From contig NZ_JAJCIC010000010.1 in assembly GCF_020554865.1 (NCBI RefSeq), positions 62,001 to 126,000 of the forward strand: a stretch of DNA of 64,000 nt, given 5' to 3'. Both the position numbers and the translations under genes were made by a program. Under the pieces are notes generated by a model, which had not been told where the DNA came from, did no database searches, and was given only the letters and a program-made list of their open reading frames with translations. Each line of letters starts with the position of its first letter. Position 1 is the stretch's first letter. Of the stretch, positions 1 to 8,260 are shown piece by piece. This stretch comes from Lacrimispora sp. 210928-DFI.3.58 (GTDB lineage: Bacteria; Bacillota; Clostridia; Lachnospirales; Lachnospiraceae).

Positions 1-466
1 GGCGGGAAAATTCATACATTGTATGTCACCTCAAAGGTATTTTACAATATACCATCTTTGAGTGAAATTCATTGTATAGCCATTAAATGATACATTACAA
101 AGCACCATTCTTGAAGTGTGGTGGTTCATTAGAATGAACCACGCAGATATATCAGAATTTTATTGCAACAAATTTGACTTATAAATACTAACTCATTCCT
201 GCTGTTGTTTGGCGCACCATTTGATCACGGTGGCTCATCCCTTATGACAGCTAATTGAATATCGAACAGCTTTCCAATGAGCAGGACAGTTGCAATCTGG
301 AATGGAGACCAATTTTCCAGGACTGCGGGGTGGAGTATACTGCCATTTTTAGCTGTTCTCAGAAAACACCTCCATTCTCCGAAACGAATGAAGGTGTTTT
401 TGTGGGCAAGCACTGCTGGTATTATGCCCGCTTTCCATAATCTCCAAATCTTGTAAATCAGACAAT
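1..466. other. Non-coding stretch with small hairpins at the window start
   Basis: No convincing gene is visible. There is a perfect 10-bp inverted repeat at 121-142 (GTGGTTCATT, loop AG, AATGAACCAC) and a looser one around 33-61. A 61-codon open frame at 255-440 has no family resemblance, and its 3' half overlaps a terminator-like hairpin, so I do not call it a gene. Confidence 0.5.
363..401 (+). terminator. Terminator-like hairpin
   Basis: The arms AAAACACCT and AGGTGTTTT are perfect complements around a 20-nt loop, and the right arm ends in a T run. It would end transcription entering from the left before the XRE gene. The loop is longer than usual, so confidence is moderate. Confidence 0.5.
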
Positions 467-517
467 TTGAAACGGCTATCCGTTCTGAAACTCACAAATG
501 AAATGGAGATTTATGCT

Positions 518-802
518 ATGCATTACAACGCGCTTAATACCGGGAAAAGGATTCAGAAACTCCGTAAGGATAAAGGACTTACACAGGAACAGTTAGCTGA
601 AAGGCTGAACCTCAGCACAGTCCATATGGCCAAGATTGAGACTGGACAGCGCAGTTGCTCTTTGGATGTCCTGACCGAGTTTGCGATGTTTTTTAACGCC
701 AGCTTGGATTATCTGGTACTTGGAAAAATCACGGAAAAAGAACTGCGGGGAGAGCTTGAAGCTGCTATCCACACTCTGGAGAGCCTACGGGATAGTCTTT
801 AA
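518..802 (+). CDS. XRE-family (Cro/C1-type) transcriptional regulator
   Basis: This is a 94-residue DNA-binding protein. Residues about 8-62 form a Cro/C1 helix-turn-helix: an RIQKLRKDKGLTQEQLAERL helix pair, then the recognition region LSTVHMAKIETGQRSCS. The tail (to LESLRDSL) is short and helical, perhaps for dimerisation. I chose ATG 518 because a GGAG lies 9 bases upstream; a TTG at 467 would add 17 residues but has no clear ribosome binding site. It is the leftmost gene of the element-C cargo in the window and stands apart from the toxin operon by about 500 non-coding bases. It is a plausible regulator of element functions; target unknown. Confidence 0.85.
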   Translation: MHYNALNTGKRIQKLRKDKGLTQEQLAERLNLSTVHMAKIETGQRSCSLDVLTEFAMFFNASLDYLVLGKITEKELRGELEAAIHTLESLRDSL

Positions 803-1298
803 CTGATACAAAGAGTATCAGCGAGTGGTACTCCTGCGCCATAAGAATACCGCCCGTTTTCCACTAAACTTAAACCATCAGCCGGGGCGACCCGCTGATG
901 TGGACTTTGAAAACTGAATATGCAGTCATCAGGAAGTCTTGGAGACAAGACCACGTTACTGTCTGGAATAGCCTGCACAGCGGAGCGCCACGATCCCCGG
1001 TTCCGGGAGGAGCGATCCATCCGACTGAAAATGCCAAGTTGCTCTTGGTTTGGCGATGACAACGGACAGCGATCATGATACTTCCGTAACTCGCGGCCCG
1101 GCCACAAAGAAGGCGGGGAGGTTAGACGCCTATGAGAGCAGCTTCGCAAGCTGACGAGCCTGATGATTCCCGTGATTCCGGGGTGTCGGGGACAAATAGG
1201 GATCAAAAACACGCTTTATGAAATTTGAGGGGCGGTCTGGAGACGGCATTTGCCGCGCTGGGTCGCTCCTTTACATACCAGTAGAAGGAGGTATCCAT
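803..1298. other. About 500 bp without a gene, upstream of the toxin operon
   Basis: Both strands lack a convincing coding frame; the long minus-strand open frame here has no recognisable domain and a repetitive Arg/Ser/Pro composition. The stretch is GC-rich with many short complementary segments (for example AGCAGCTTCGCAAGCT near 1138-1153), so it could be a structured leader or untranslated RNA. I did not recognise an RNA family. Confidence 0.4.
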
Positions 1299-1691
1299 AT
1301 GGAACGTAATTTTCACGATTTCCACCGCGGCGAGGTCTACTACGCCGACCTGGACCCGGTGACCGGCCATGAGCAGGGCGGCATCCGCCCAGTACTGGTC
1401 ATCCAGAACGACACGGGCAACTACCACTCCCCGACCATCATTGTGATTGCCGTGACCAGAAGGACCTTTAAGAAACCCAAGCAGCCGACCCATGTGGTGC
1501 TGGATGATGCCCAGGGGCTTGCGCCGTCCCTCTTTATGTCGGAGGTTGTCCGCACCATCGACAAGCGGCGGGTGCTGAGCTATGTGGGCAGGCTCACCAG
1601 AGAACAGATGAGGCGGGTCAACGCCGCCCTATTGGTAAGTGTCGGGCTTGATAAGGACTATGCTCCCATTGTGGGAACGGAGGTGTCCTGA
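1299..1691 (+). CDS. MazF/PemK-family toxin (endoribonuclease)
   Basis: This is a 130-residue protein of the PemK/MazF fold. The N-terminus has the family signature RGEVYYADLDP, followed by GHEQGGIRPVLVIQND, the strand-loop containing the conserved Gly-x-Arg-Pro. Later come IIVIAVTRR and SLFMSEVVRTIDKRR, which match the beta strands and basic patch of MazF toxins. Family members cleave mRNA at short motifs and are normally neutralised by a small antitoxin encoded just upstream. No antitoxin gene is visible upstream here. ATG 1299 follows GAAGGAGG with 6-7 bases spacing. The stop TGA shares a base with the next ATG (TGATG), implying translational coupling to the ParB-like gene. Confidence 0.9.
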   Translation: MERNFHDFHRGEVYYADLDPVTGHEQGGIRPVLVIQNDTGNYHSPTIIVIAVTRRTFKKPKQPTHVVLDDAQGLAPSLFMSEVVRTIDKRRVLSYVGRLTREQMRRVNAALLVSVGLDKDYAPIVGTEVS

Positions 1692-2614
1692 TGGACAGGC
1701 TCATCATCGACCCGGAGTTCCGGGACAAGATACCGCCGCTGACAGAGGATGAGTTCACCCTGCTGGAGGAGAACATCCTGTCTGACGGGGCGGTCTTTTC
1801 GCCGCTCATCGTTTGGGACGGTACGATCCTGGACGGCCATAACCGCTATGAGATCATCCAGAAACACCCGGAGTTGACCTACGCAGTCCATAAGCTGTCC
1901 TTTACCAACCGTTATGAGGCTCTTTCGTGGATATGCAAGAACCAGCTTGGCAGGCGCAACTTGACACCCCAGCAGAAGAAATACCTGATCGGACAGCGGT
2001 ATGAGGCGGAGAAGATGGCGCATGGTGGCGAACGGGTAGCAACGGTTCAAAATGAACCGTTGCCCTCATCCCACAAAACCCGCGCCCAAATAGCGAATGA
2101 CACCAGTACCAGTGAAAGCTATGTTATGCGGGCTGGCTGGTACGCGCAGGGGGTGGATGCCGCCGAAGAAGCCCTTCCCGGCATCAAACAGGAGATACTC
2201 ACGGGAACAATCAAGCCCACGGAGACAGCGGTAGCCGCCGTTGCAAAGGCAGAGCGGTCAGCGCGCCCCCAGCTTGCCGCCGCACTGAAAAAGCCAAAAG
2301 GCAGTACAAAGCAGGAACCTGAAAAGCCCCAACCCGTTTACCACAAGTCCGAACCGGCAAGTACCAAGCAGTCTACGCTGAAGCAGATACGGGAAATATC
2401 GGCAGAGATGGAACGACCCAAGGTGCCAACCACGGAGGAGTCCCTGCTCCATTCCATAGAGGCGGAGGTCGTCTCGTTCACCGAGCTATGTGACCATTTC
2501 TTCCAGGAGTACCCAAGGCTCTTATCGGATGACCGCTATAAGCAGGAGGTCATCCGTATCATGCAGACAATGAAACAATATATCTCAAAGATTGAGGGAG
2601 GACACACAGAATGA
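1691..2614 (+). CDS. ParB N-terminal-domain (ParB/Srx-like) protein
   Basis: This is a 307-residue protein. Residues about 1-110 resemble the ParB N-terminal nuclease/CTPase-like fold: LTEDEFTLLEENILSDG, then PLIVWDGTILDGHNRYEI with the G-H-N-R box, then a helical QLGRRNLTPQQKKYLIG segment. Residues about 130-150 (TRAQIANDTSTSESYVMRAG) look like a helix-turn-helix. The 190-240 stretch is low-complexity and rich in Lys, Pro and Gln, and the C-terminus is helical. Such proteins are common cargo of integrative elements in Firmicutes; a role in partition, replication or regulation is inference only. It is coupled at its start to the toxin gene and overlaps the next gene by ATGA. Confidence 0.75.
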   Translation: MDRLIIDPEFRDKIPPLTEDEFTLLEENILSDGAVFSPLIVWDGTILDGHNRYEIIQKHPELTYAVHKLSFTNRYEALSWICKNQLGRRNLTPQQKKYLIGQRYEAEKMAHGGERVATVQNEPLPSSHKTRAQIANDTSTSESYVMRAGWYAQGVDAAEEALPGIKQEILTGTIKPTETAVAAVAKAERSARPQLAAALKKPKGSTKQEPEKPQPVYHKSEPASTKQSTLKQIREISAEMERPKVPTTEESLLHSIEAEVVSFTELCDHFFQEYPRLLSDDRYKQEVIRIMQTMKQYISKIEGGHTE

Positions 2615-3390
2615 ACACGAAAAATCTCTTTTGCCGGGAAGTCGTGCTGGACAGCCGGGAGCTGGTGATCCCCCGCACTACTTACCAGCGCACTTTGAAC
2701 GAGGACCGGGTTCGCAGGATCGCCGCCGAGTTCGATGAGCGCATCGCCAACGAGCCGAAGGTGAGCTGCCGGGACGGCCGCTACTATGTGTTCGACGGCC
2801 AGCACACCATCGCCGCCCGGAAACTGCTCAATGGCGGGCGGGACCTGCCCATCCGCTGCAAGGTGTTCTACGGCCTGACCGAGAGCGATGAGGCGCTGCT
2901 GTTCGCCCAGCAGACGGGGGCGTCCGCCAGCCTGACCGCCGGGGCGAGGTTCCGGGCGCTCATCTTCGGCGGGGATGAGGATGCTATGGCGTTCCTGAAA
3001 GCAACGGAGGCCGTGGGCCTCTGCGTGGACTATAAGCAGACCAGGGGCGCGAAGCGGCTGGCCTGCATCAGCACCGCTTTCGGCCTGTTCCAGAAGGTCG
3101 GTGACGGGGTGTACCGGGAGGCGATGCAGGCCATCGTGGACGCATGGAAGGGCGACCCGGACTCCCTCCGGGCGGAGACGGTGCAGGGCGTGGTAGAGTT
3201 CGTGTACCTCTATCACGGGGAGTATAGCCGCAGGCGGCTGGTGACGCGGCTGCGCCAGGTTGACCCGGTAGTGATCTTCCGGGAAGGCCGGGCCATGACG
3301 AGCCTGCCGGGATACAAGCGGTATCTCTACCAGGTGTACCGCATCTACAATGGCTCCAGCGCAAAGACCGCCCTGCCCATGAAGTTCTGA
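2611..3390 (+). CDS. ParB-like protein (DUF6551-type)
   Basis: This is a 259-residue protein. A ParB/sulfiredoxin-like core is visible at the N-terminus: RTTYQRTLNEDRVRRIAAEF, then YYVFDGQHTIAARKLL with the D-G-Q-H-T box that corresponds to the GHNR/GERR box of ParB proteins. The remainder is mostly helical, with no DNA-binding motif I recognise. The family is found in phages and integrative elements and its function is not established. Its ATG overlaps the stop of the preceding gene (ATGA), so toxin, ParB-like 1 and ParB-like 2 form one translationally coupled unit. It is followed by a terminator-like repeat. Confidence 0.7.
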   Translation: MNTKNLFCREVVLDSRELVIPRTTYQRTLNEDRVRRIAAEFDERIANEPKVSCRDGRYYVFDGQHTIAARKLLNGGRDLPIRCKVFYGLTESDEALLFAQQTGASASLTAGARFRALIFGGDEDAMAFLKATEAVGLCVDYKQTRGAKRLACISTAFGLFQKVGDGVYREAMQAIVDAWKGDPDSLRAETVQGVVEFVYLYHGEYSRRRLVTRLRQVDPVVIFREGRAMTSLPGYKRYLYQVYRIYNGSSAKTALPMKF

Positions 3391-3402
3391 GACAGATGAT
3401 GG

Positions 3403-3430
3403 GAGCGTCTGCCCTCCGGGGCGGGCGCTC
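3403..3430 (+). terminator. GC-rich hairpin, first copy of a repeated element
   Basis: The sequence GAGCGTCTGCCC-TCCG-GGGCGGGCGCTC folds into a strong hairpin with a few G-T pairs and a 4-base loop, followed by a weak T run. A nearly identical copy lies at 4399-4428. It probably ends or attenuates the toxin/ParB operon ahead of the radical SAM gene. Confidence 0.6.
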
Positions 3431-3457
3431 TTTGCTATTCCACAAGGAGGTGGGCTT

Positions 3458-4363
3458 TTGAAGATCGGGCTTATTGATGTGGACAGCCATCGGTGGCCGA
3501 ACCTGTGCCTGATGAAGCTGTCCGCCTACCACAAGGCCCAGGGGGACGATGTGGAGTGGTGGACACCAGATGGGCGGTATGACCTTGTTTATAAGAGCCG
3601 GGTGTTCACGGACACCTACTCCAAGGACAGGATCACCGTCACCAATGCCGATGAGCTGGTCTGTGGCGGCACCGGCTACGGTCCGGGGCCAAATTTGCCG
3701 GACGCCGTAGAGCATACCCGCCCTGACTACGGCCTCTATCCGCAGTTCCCGGATACGGCCTACGGCTTTTTGACAAGGGGATGCCCGAACCGCTGTGGCT
3801 TCTGCGCGGTGTCCGGGAAGGAGGGCGCAAAAAGCGTTCATGTGGCAGACCTCTCTGAGTTCTGGGACGGGCAGGGGGAGATCAAACTGATGGACGCCAA
3901 TCTGCTGGCCTGTCCCGACCATGAGCGGCTGATCGGACAGCTTGCCGACAGCCGCGCCCTGGTGGACTTCTCCCAGGGGCTGGACATCCGCCTCATCACG
4001 CCGGACAATGTGGCGCTTCTGAATAAAGTCCGCACAAAAACCGTTCATTTCGCATGGGATAATCCCAATGTTGACCTGACTGGCCGTTTTCAGCGGTTTT
4101 CGGAGCTGTCCAAGATCAGGGACTTCCGGCGCAAGCGGGTCTATGTGCTGACGAACTACAACAGCACCCATGAGCAGGACCTCTACCGGGTGGACACCCT
4201 GCGCCGCATGGGGTATGACCCCTATGTCATGGTCTATGAACGGCCCACGGCGCCGCCCATCACCCGGCATCTCCAACGGTGGGTGAACAACAAGAGGATT
4301 TTCCGTACCGTGGAGCATTTTGCGGACTATGAGCCGGTGAAGAAGCTGGGCGGGGATGGATAA
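3458..4363 (+). CDS. Radical SAM protein with B12-binding-like N-terminal domain
   Basis: This is a 301-residue protein. Residues 1-60 (KIGLIDVDSHRWPNLCLMKL...) resemble the Rossmann-like cobalamin-binding domain that precedes radical SAM domains. The cluster motif CPNRCGFC gives cysteines at about 109, 113 and 116 (CX3CX2C), preceded by FLTRG. The chain continues with a partial TIM-barrel pattern (DFSQGLDIRLI, VHFAWDN). Start is TTG 3458 behind a perfect AAGGAGGT. It lies between two copies of the same hairpin, as a separate transcription unit. Radical SAM genes of this type are recurrent passengers in Firmicutes elements and phages; the substrate is unknown. The usual His of a B12-binding DxHxxG motif is not evident, so cobalamin binding is uncertain. 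Confidence 0.8.
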   Translation: MKIGLIDVDSHRWPNLCLMKLSAYHKAQGDDVEWWTPDGRYDLVYKSRVFTDTYSKDRITVTNADELVCGGTGYGPGPNLPDAVEHTRPDYGLYPQFPDTAYGFLTRGCPNRCGFCAVSGKEGAKSVHVADLSEFWDGQGEIKLMDANLLACPDHERLIGQLADSRALVDFSQGLDIRLITPDNVALLNKVRTKTVHFAWDNPNVDLTGRFQRFSELSKIRDFRRKRVYVLTNYNSTHEQDLYRVDTLRRMGYDPYVMVYERPTAPPITRHLQRWVNNKRIFRTVEHFADYEPVKKLGGDG

Positions 4364-4398
4364 GACGCATTGCTGAGGAAGTTTTGAAAATCTGGGAG

Positions 4399-4428
4399 AA
4401 GCGTCTGCCCTCCGGGGCGGGCGCTTTT
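4399..4428 (+). terminator. GC-rich hairpin, second copy
   Basis: Same core as 3403-3430 (AGCGTCTGCCC, TCCG, GGGCGGGCGCT), here followed by TTTTCCC. It sits 35 bases after the radical SAM stop and most likely terminates it. The two copies bracket the radical SAM gene like a cassette. Confidence 0.65.
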
Positions 4429-4486
4429 CCCTGTTCTACAAAGGTTTGTCCCACCCATAAGATGTTGAAAGGGACCATAGGCCGCA

Positions 4487-4529
4487 ATGCCCGGAGGGTG
4501 GAAAGCCTTTTCGGGCATCGGGCTTTTTT
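4487..4529 (+). terminator. Hairpin with T6 tail upstream of the small gene
   Basis: ATGCCCG (4487-4493) pairs with CGGGCAT (4512-4518), followed by CGGG and six T residues. It could be a second terminator or an attenuator, since the small gene starts 20 bases further on. Confidence 0.4.
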
Positions 4530-4549
4530 CGGAGGATCGGAGGTTTGCC

Positions 4550-4798
4550 ATGACCGAAACAATGAGAGCGATGAAGGATGTTGACCTCCGCAAGGTGGAT
4601 AAGACGGCGCTCCGTGACCGCAGTACGGTCCGTATCGACCCGGAGGCCCCCACCGAGGAGCGCATCCGGGCGTGGATCGAGCAGCTCGGCAATCCCTATG
4701 TCTATCTGGACGGCGGGGTGGTCGTGAAGTTGAGCTTTGCGGACAGGGGCGAGAGCATTGAGGAGCGCATCAACTCCCTTTACCTTGCCGGGGCCTGA
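4550..4798 (+). CDS. Small conserved mobile-element protein (DUF6870-like)
   Basis: This is an 82-residue protein. It begins with a polar segment (MRAMKDVDLRKVDKTALRDR), then APTEERIRAWIEQLGNPYVYLDGGVVVKLSF, ending near INSLYLAG. I recognise it as the type of short protein encoded just upstream of serine recombinases or relaxases in Clostridia elements (DUF6870-like), without known function. ATG 4550 is preceded by GGAGG and follows the hairpin at 4487-4529. No DNA-binding motif is apparent. Confidence 0.6.
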   Translation: MTETMRAMKDVDLRKVDKTALRDRSTVRIDPEAPTEERIRAWIEQLGNPYVYLDGGVVVKLSFADRGESIEERINSLYLAGA

Positions 4799-4898
4799 CA
4801 TCCTTGTGTATTTTGGGGACCCGGCGCTATGATTTTTGCAGAGCCGGGTACCCCGCCGGGGGCGGGGCTGGCTGACTAAAAAGGAGAGGAGGCTCCCT

Positions 4899-6533
4899 AT
4901 GCCCCAAAAGATTTATAAAACCGGGATCTACGCCCGGTTATCCAGAGAGGATGCTGACCGTATGGAGTCCAACAGCATCCAGAGCCAGCGGGCCATCTGT
5001 CTGGCTTACATAGAAAACCACGACGACCTGGAGCTGGTGGACACCTACATTGATGACGGTGAGACCGGTAGCAACACAGACCGTCCCGGCTTTCAGAGGA
5101 TGATCCAGGATATGCGTTCCGGGCGTATCGACTGCGCCGTCAGCAAGGACCTCAGCAGGTTCTCACGGAACTATATCGATGCCGGGAACTACCTGGAGAA
5201 AATTTTCCCGGCGATGGGCATCCGCTATATCGCCATCAACGACAACTACGACAGCATGGCGCCCGGAAGCAGTACCGATGTCATCACTCTTCCTTTCAAA
5301 AACCTGGTAAATGACATCTACTGCCGGGACATATCCATCAAGATACGCACCAGCCTGGAGGTCAAGCGCAAGAAGGGCGAGTATGTGGGCAGCTTCGTCC
5401 CCTTCGGGTATCGGAAAGCCCCGCAGGACAAGAACCGCCTGCTGGTGGACGATGACGCCGCAGAGGTCGTGTCCATGATCTTCGGGATGTATAAGGACGG
5501 TTTCCCTATCCTGAAAATTGCCCGGAGGCTCAACACCAGCGGCATCCCCACGCCGATGGAGTACAAGCGGATGCAGGGCGTCCGCTTCGAGACGGCCTTC
5601 CGCACGAAGGAGCGGCCGGAGTGGGAGTATGTGACCGTGAAGCGGATACTCTCCAACATCGTCTACACCGGGGTACTCATCCAGGGGCGGCGGGGGACGC
5701 CGAACCACAAGGTACGGGTGACGCGCCCCAAGGACGAGGCGGACTGGGTGCGGATAGAGAACGCCCACGAGCCGATCATCTCCTGTACCGACTTCGAGGC
5801 GGTGGCGGAGCTGATGCGCCGGGATATGCGCTGTGCCGGGGACAGCGACAAACACGACCTGTTCTCCGGCTACCTGTTCTGCGGGGACTGCGAGGGGGCT
5901 ATGATCCGCAAGACCCATAAGGCAAAGGGCAAGGCGTATGTCTACTACAACTGCGGCAACAACAAGCGCACCCACCAGTGCAGCCCCCACTCCTTCAGCG
6001 AGGCGAAGCTGGCGGACATCGTGTTCCACGCCATCCACGACCAGATCGAGGTGGTGCTTCACCTGGATAAGGTGCTGTGCTTCATCGACAGCCTCCCCCA
6101 GCGGGACCGCAGGGTGTTCAGCTATGAGGCGCAGATGACCCGGCTGGAGGAGGAGATACAGCGGTACAAAAAGCTGGAGCTGGGCCTCTATGAGAACTTC
6201 GTGGAGGGCATCATCAACAAGGCGGAGTACACCGACTTCCGGGAGAACTACCGGGGGCTGATCGAGGAGATGCAGGAGGCTTTGAAGCGGCTGAAACGGG
6301 AACAGCAGGACGCCGCCGCGATGGGCAGCCAGAACCGGGCATGGGTACAGGTCTTTGCACAGTATGAGAACGTGCAGGAGCTTGACCGCCGCCTCCTGCT
6401 GGCTCTGGTGGACAGGATACTCATCTATGAGGACAAAAAGGTGGAGATCGTCTTTCGGTATCGGGATGAGTTCGCCAGGGCGATGGAGACGGCGAAAAAC
6501 TACAAGGACTGCCCGCTTCCGGCAGTGGGCTGA
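4899..6533 (+). CDS. Large serine recombinase 1 of the triple set
   Basis: This is a 544-residue large serine recombinase, which breaks and rejoins attachment sites through a 5'-phosphoserine link. The catalytic domain has GIYARLSRED with Ser15, then NSIQSQRA, the DGETGSNTDRPGFQRM region and SKDLSRFSRNY with the conserved arginines. The recombinase domain follows (VPFGYRKAP), with a zinc ribbon (LFCGDCEGAMIR ... CSPHSF) and a C-terminal coiled coil near residues 410-480. ATG 4899 follows GGAGAGGAGG. It is followed after 14 bases by recombinase 2. Length and motifs are complete, so it should be active. Large recombinases occurring three in a row are a known but uncommon organisation in Firmicutes integrative elements. 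Confidence 0.93.
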   Translation: MPQKIYKTGIYARLSREDADRMESNSIQSQRAICLAYIENHDDLELVDTYIDDGETGSNTDRPGFQRMIQDMRSGRIDCAVSKDLSRFSRNYIDAGNYLEKIFPAMGIRYIAINDNYDSMAPGSSTDVITLPFKNLVNDIYCRDISIKIRTSLEVKRKKGEYVGSFVPFGYRKAPQDKNRLLVDDDAAEVVSMIFGMYKDGFPILKIARRLNTSGIPTPMEYKRMQGVRFETAFRTKERPEWEYVTVKRILSNIVYTGVLIQGRRGTPNHKVRVTRPKDEADWVRIENAHEPIISCTDFEAVAELMRRDMRCAGDSDKHDLFSGYLFCGDCEGAMIRKTHKAKGKAYVYYNCGNNKRTHQCSPHSFSEAKLADIVFHAIHDQIEVVLHLDKVLCFIDSLPQRDRRVFSYEAQMTRLEEEIQRYKKLELGLYENFVEGIINKAEYTDFRENYRGLIEEMQEALKRLKREQQDAAAMGSQNRAWVQVFAQYENVQELDRRLLLALVDRILIYEDKKVEIVFRYRDEFARAMETAKNYKDCPLPAVG

Positions 6534-6547
6534 GAGGGAGAGAGAAA

Positions 6548-8260
6548 ATGGCACGAAAGAGCAGAAAAGCACAGGCCCAGCCTGTGGCAGAAGTCAAAAA
6601 GGAGGCAGCGGCGCTCCCCACCGCCATCTATGCCCGCCTCTCGGTGGAGAACAGCGGCAAGGACGATGACGGGAACTCCCTGCAAAACCAGATCGCCGTC
6701 TGCGAGGACTATCTGGACGGATGCCCCCACCTCCGGCTCACGGAGGTCTACTCGGACAACGGCAGGACGGGGACCGTGTTCGACCGTCCGGCGTGGAACC
6801 GCCTGATGGACGATGTGCGGACGGGGAAGATACAGTGCATCGTGGTCCGCGATCTCAGCAGGTTCGGGCGCGACTATGTGGAGACCGGCAGTTATCTGGA
6901 GAAGATATTCCCGGCGCTGGGGACGCGGTTCATCTCCGTGAAGGAGAACTTCGATAACTTCACCTGCGGCAACGCGATGGAGTCCCTGTCGGTGAGCCTG
7001 CAAAACCTGGTGAACGCCATGTACTCGCGGGACATCTCCAAGAAGGTCTCCACGGCGCTCCGGGCGCAGATGGAGACGGGGAGGTTCCGCAACCGCAACC
7101 TCCCCTACGGCTACCTCTGGAACGGGGATAAGACCGCCTATGTGGTGGATGAGGACGCCGCCGCTGTTGTCCGGCAGATATTTGAGTGGAAGTTGCGGGA
7201 GGTATCGGTCTACACCATCGTTGAGCGGCTGAAAGCGGAGGGCATAGAAAGCCCGGAGCGACACAAGCGCAGGGCCGGCACCCGGAACGGCGATAACATC
7301 CAGGGCGAGGGCTGGTGTCCCTCCACCATCCGGGGCATCCTGCAAAACCGGGCGTACATCGGGGAGATGGTCTGCGGGAAGTCCGAGACGGCGCTCTACA
7401 AGGGGCTGAAAAAGCACGTCACCGAAACGGACAAGTGGATCGTAGTCCCTGACGCACACCCGCCCATCGTCTCCGCCTCGGATTTTGAGGCGGTGGAGCG
7501 GCAGATGCGGGAGGACAGCGCCCACCGGGAGACGGCTATGGAGTGGTCGGCGGACATCCGGGCGGGCATGATCGACCTCTTTGCCGGGAAGATATTCTGC
7601 GCCGACTGCGGCAAGCGGATGTACTACAAACGGCAGCGTATCCAGTGCAAGGGCGTTGTGTTCCGTGGGGTCTATGATTGCAGTACCCATGTGCGGCGGG
7701 GGCATGGGACCTGCTTCAAACACGCCATGCGGCAGGACGCCCTCAACGAGAAGGTGTTCAACGCCATCCGGGACCAGCTTCAGGTGGCGCTCGATTATGA
7801 GAAGCTCCTGCTTGCCATGCGGGGCGGCTCCGGCGAGGCCAGCGTCCGGGAGAAGCACAAGGCGGCGGTGGCAAGCGTCAAGCTCCGGCTGAACGCCCTG
7901 AAAAAGAAACGGGCGGGGCTGTATGAGAGCTATGTCGAGGGCATCCTGAACGAGGAGGAATACGCCTTTGCCAAGCAGACCTATGAGGAGCAGTACGAAG
8001 CCCTGAACCGCCTGCTGGACGAGGCTGTGGAGCGCCGGGAGCGTTTCTTGGAGTCCATCTCCCCGGACAACAAATGGCTCACCATGATGCGGGGCGTTGC
8101 CGGGATGACAGGATTGACGCAGGAGGTCGTAGACGCGATAATCGAGAAGGTACTTGTCTACGGCGGGGGCCGTATCGAGGTCGTGTTTAACTACAATGAT
8201 GTATTTTACGCCATGCTGGAATGCGTGGAACAGATAAAGGAGGCGGGCGGCGATGACTGA
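6548..8260 (+). CDS. Large serine recombinase 2 of the triple set
   Basis: This is a 570-residue large serine recombinase. A 24-residue basic N-terminal extension precedes TAIYARLSVENSG, giving the catalytic Ser at 32. NSLQNQIAVCEDYL, the GRTGTVFDRP segment and VRDLSRFGRDYVETG complete the catalytic domain. The recombinase domain (NLPYGYLWNGD), zinc ribbon (IFCADCGKRMYY ... CSTH ... C) and a helical coiled-coil region (residues about 430-510) follow. The ribosome binding site is a weak GAGGGAGAG. Its 3' end overlaps the next recombinase by 8 bases, so the three genes are co-translated, consistent with proteins that work together as a heteromeric complex, which is inference. Confidence 0.93.
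   Translation: MARKSRKAQAQPVAEVKKEAAALPTAIYARLSVENSGKDDDGNSLQNQIAVCEDYLDGCPHLRLTEVYSDNGRTGTVFDRPAWNRLMDDVRTGKIQCIVVRDLSRFGRDYVETGSYLEKIFPALGTRFISVKENFDNFTCGNAMESLSVSLQNLVNAMYSRDISKKVSTALRAQMETGRFRNRNLPYGYLWNGDKTAYVVDEDAAAVVRQIFEWKLREVSVYTIVERLKAEGIESPERHKRRAGTRNGDNIQGEGWCPSTIRGILQNRAYIGEMVCGKSETALYKGLKKHVTETDKWIVVPDAHPPIVSASDFEAVERQMREDSAHRETAMEWSADIRAGMIDLFAGKIFCADCGKRMYYKRQRIQCKGVVFRGVYDCSTHVRRGHGTCFKHAMRQDALNEKVFNAIRDQLQVALDYEKLLLAMRGGSGEASVREKHKAAVASVKLRLNALKKKRAGLYESYVEGILNEEEYAFAKQTYEEQYEALNRLLDEAVERRERFLESISPDNKWLTMMRGVAGMTGLTQEVVDAIIEKVLVYGGGRIEVVFNYNDVFYAMLECVEQIKEAGGDD

Noticed and set aside
255..440. 61-codon frame near the window start
   Set aside because: Overlaps a terminator-like hairpin, has no binding site and no recognised family.
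803..1298. Possible group II intron or known RNA family
   Set aside because: No domain V-like hairpin, no intron boundary motif and no reverse transcriptase were found; left as unexplained non-coding DNA.
3068..4318. 416-codon minus-strand frame opposite the radical SAM gene
   Set aside because: It is antisense to two recognisable proteins and shows no family features.
5163..7858. Very long open frames (over 450 codons) on the minus strand opposite recombinases 1 and 2
   Set aside because: They mirror GC-rich codon bias of the real genes, have compositions rich in Leu/His/Val/Pro without domains, and lack binding sites. The plus-strand recombinases have full motifs.
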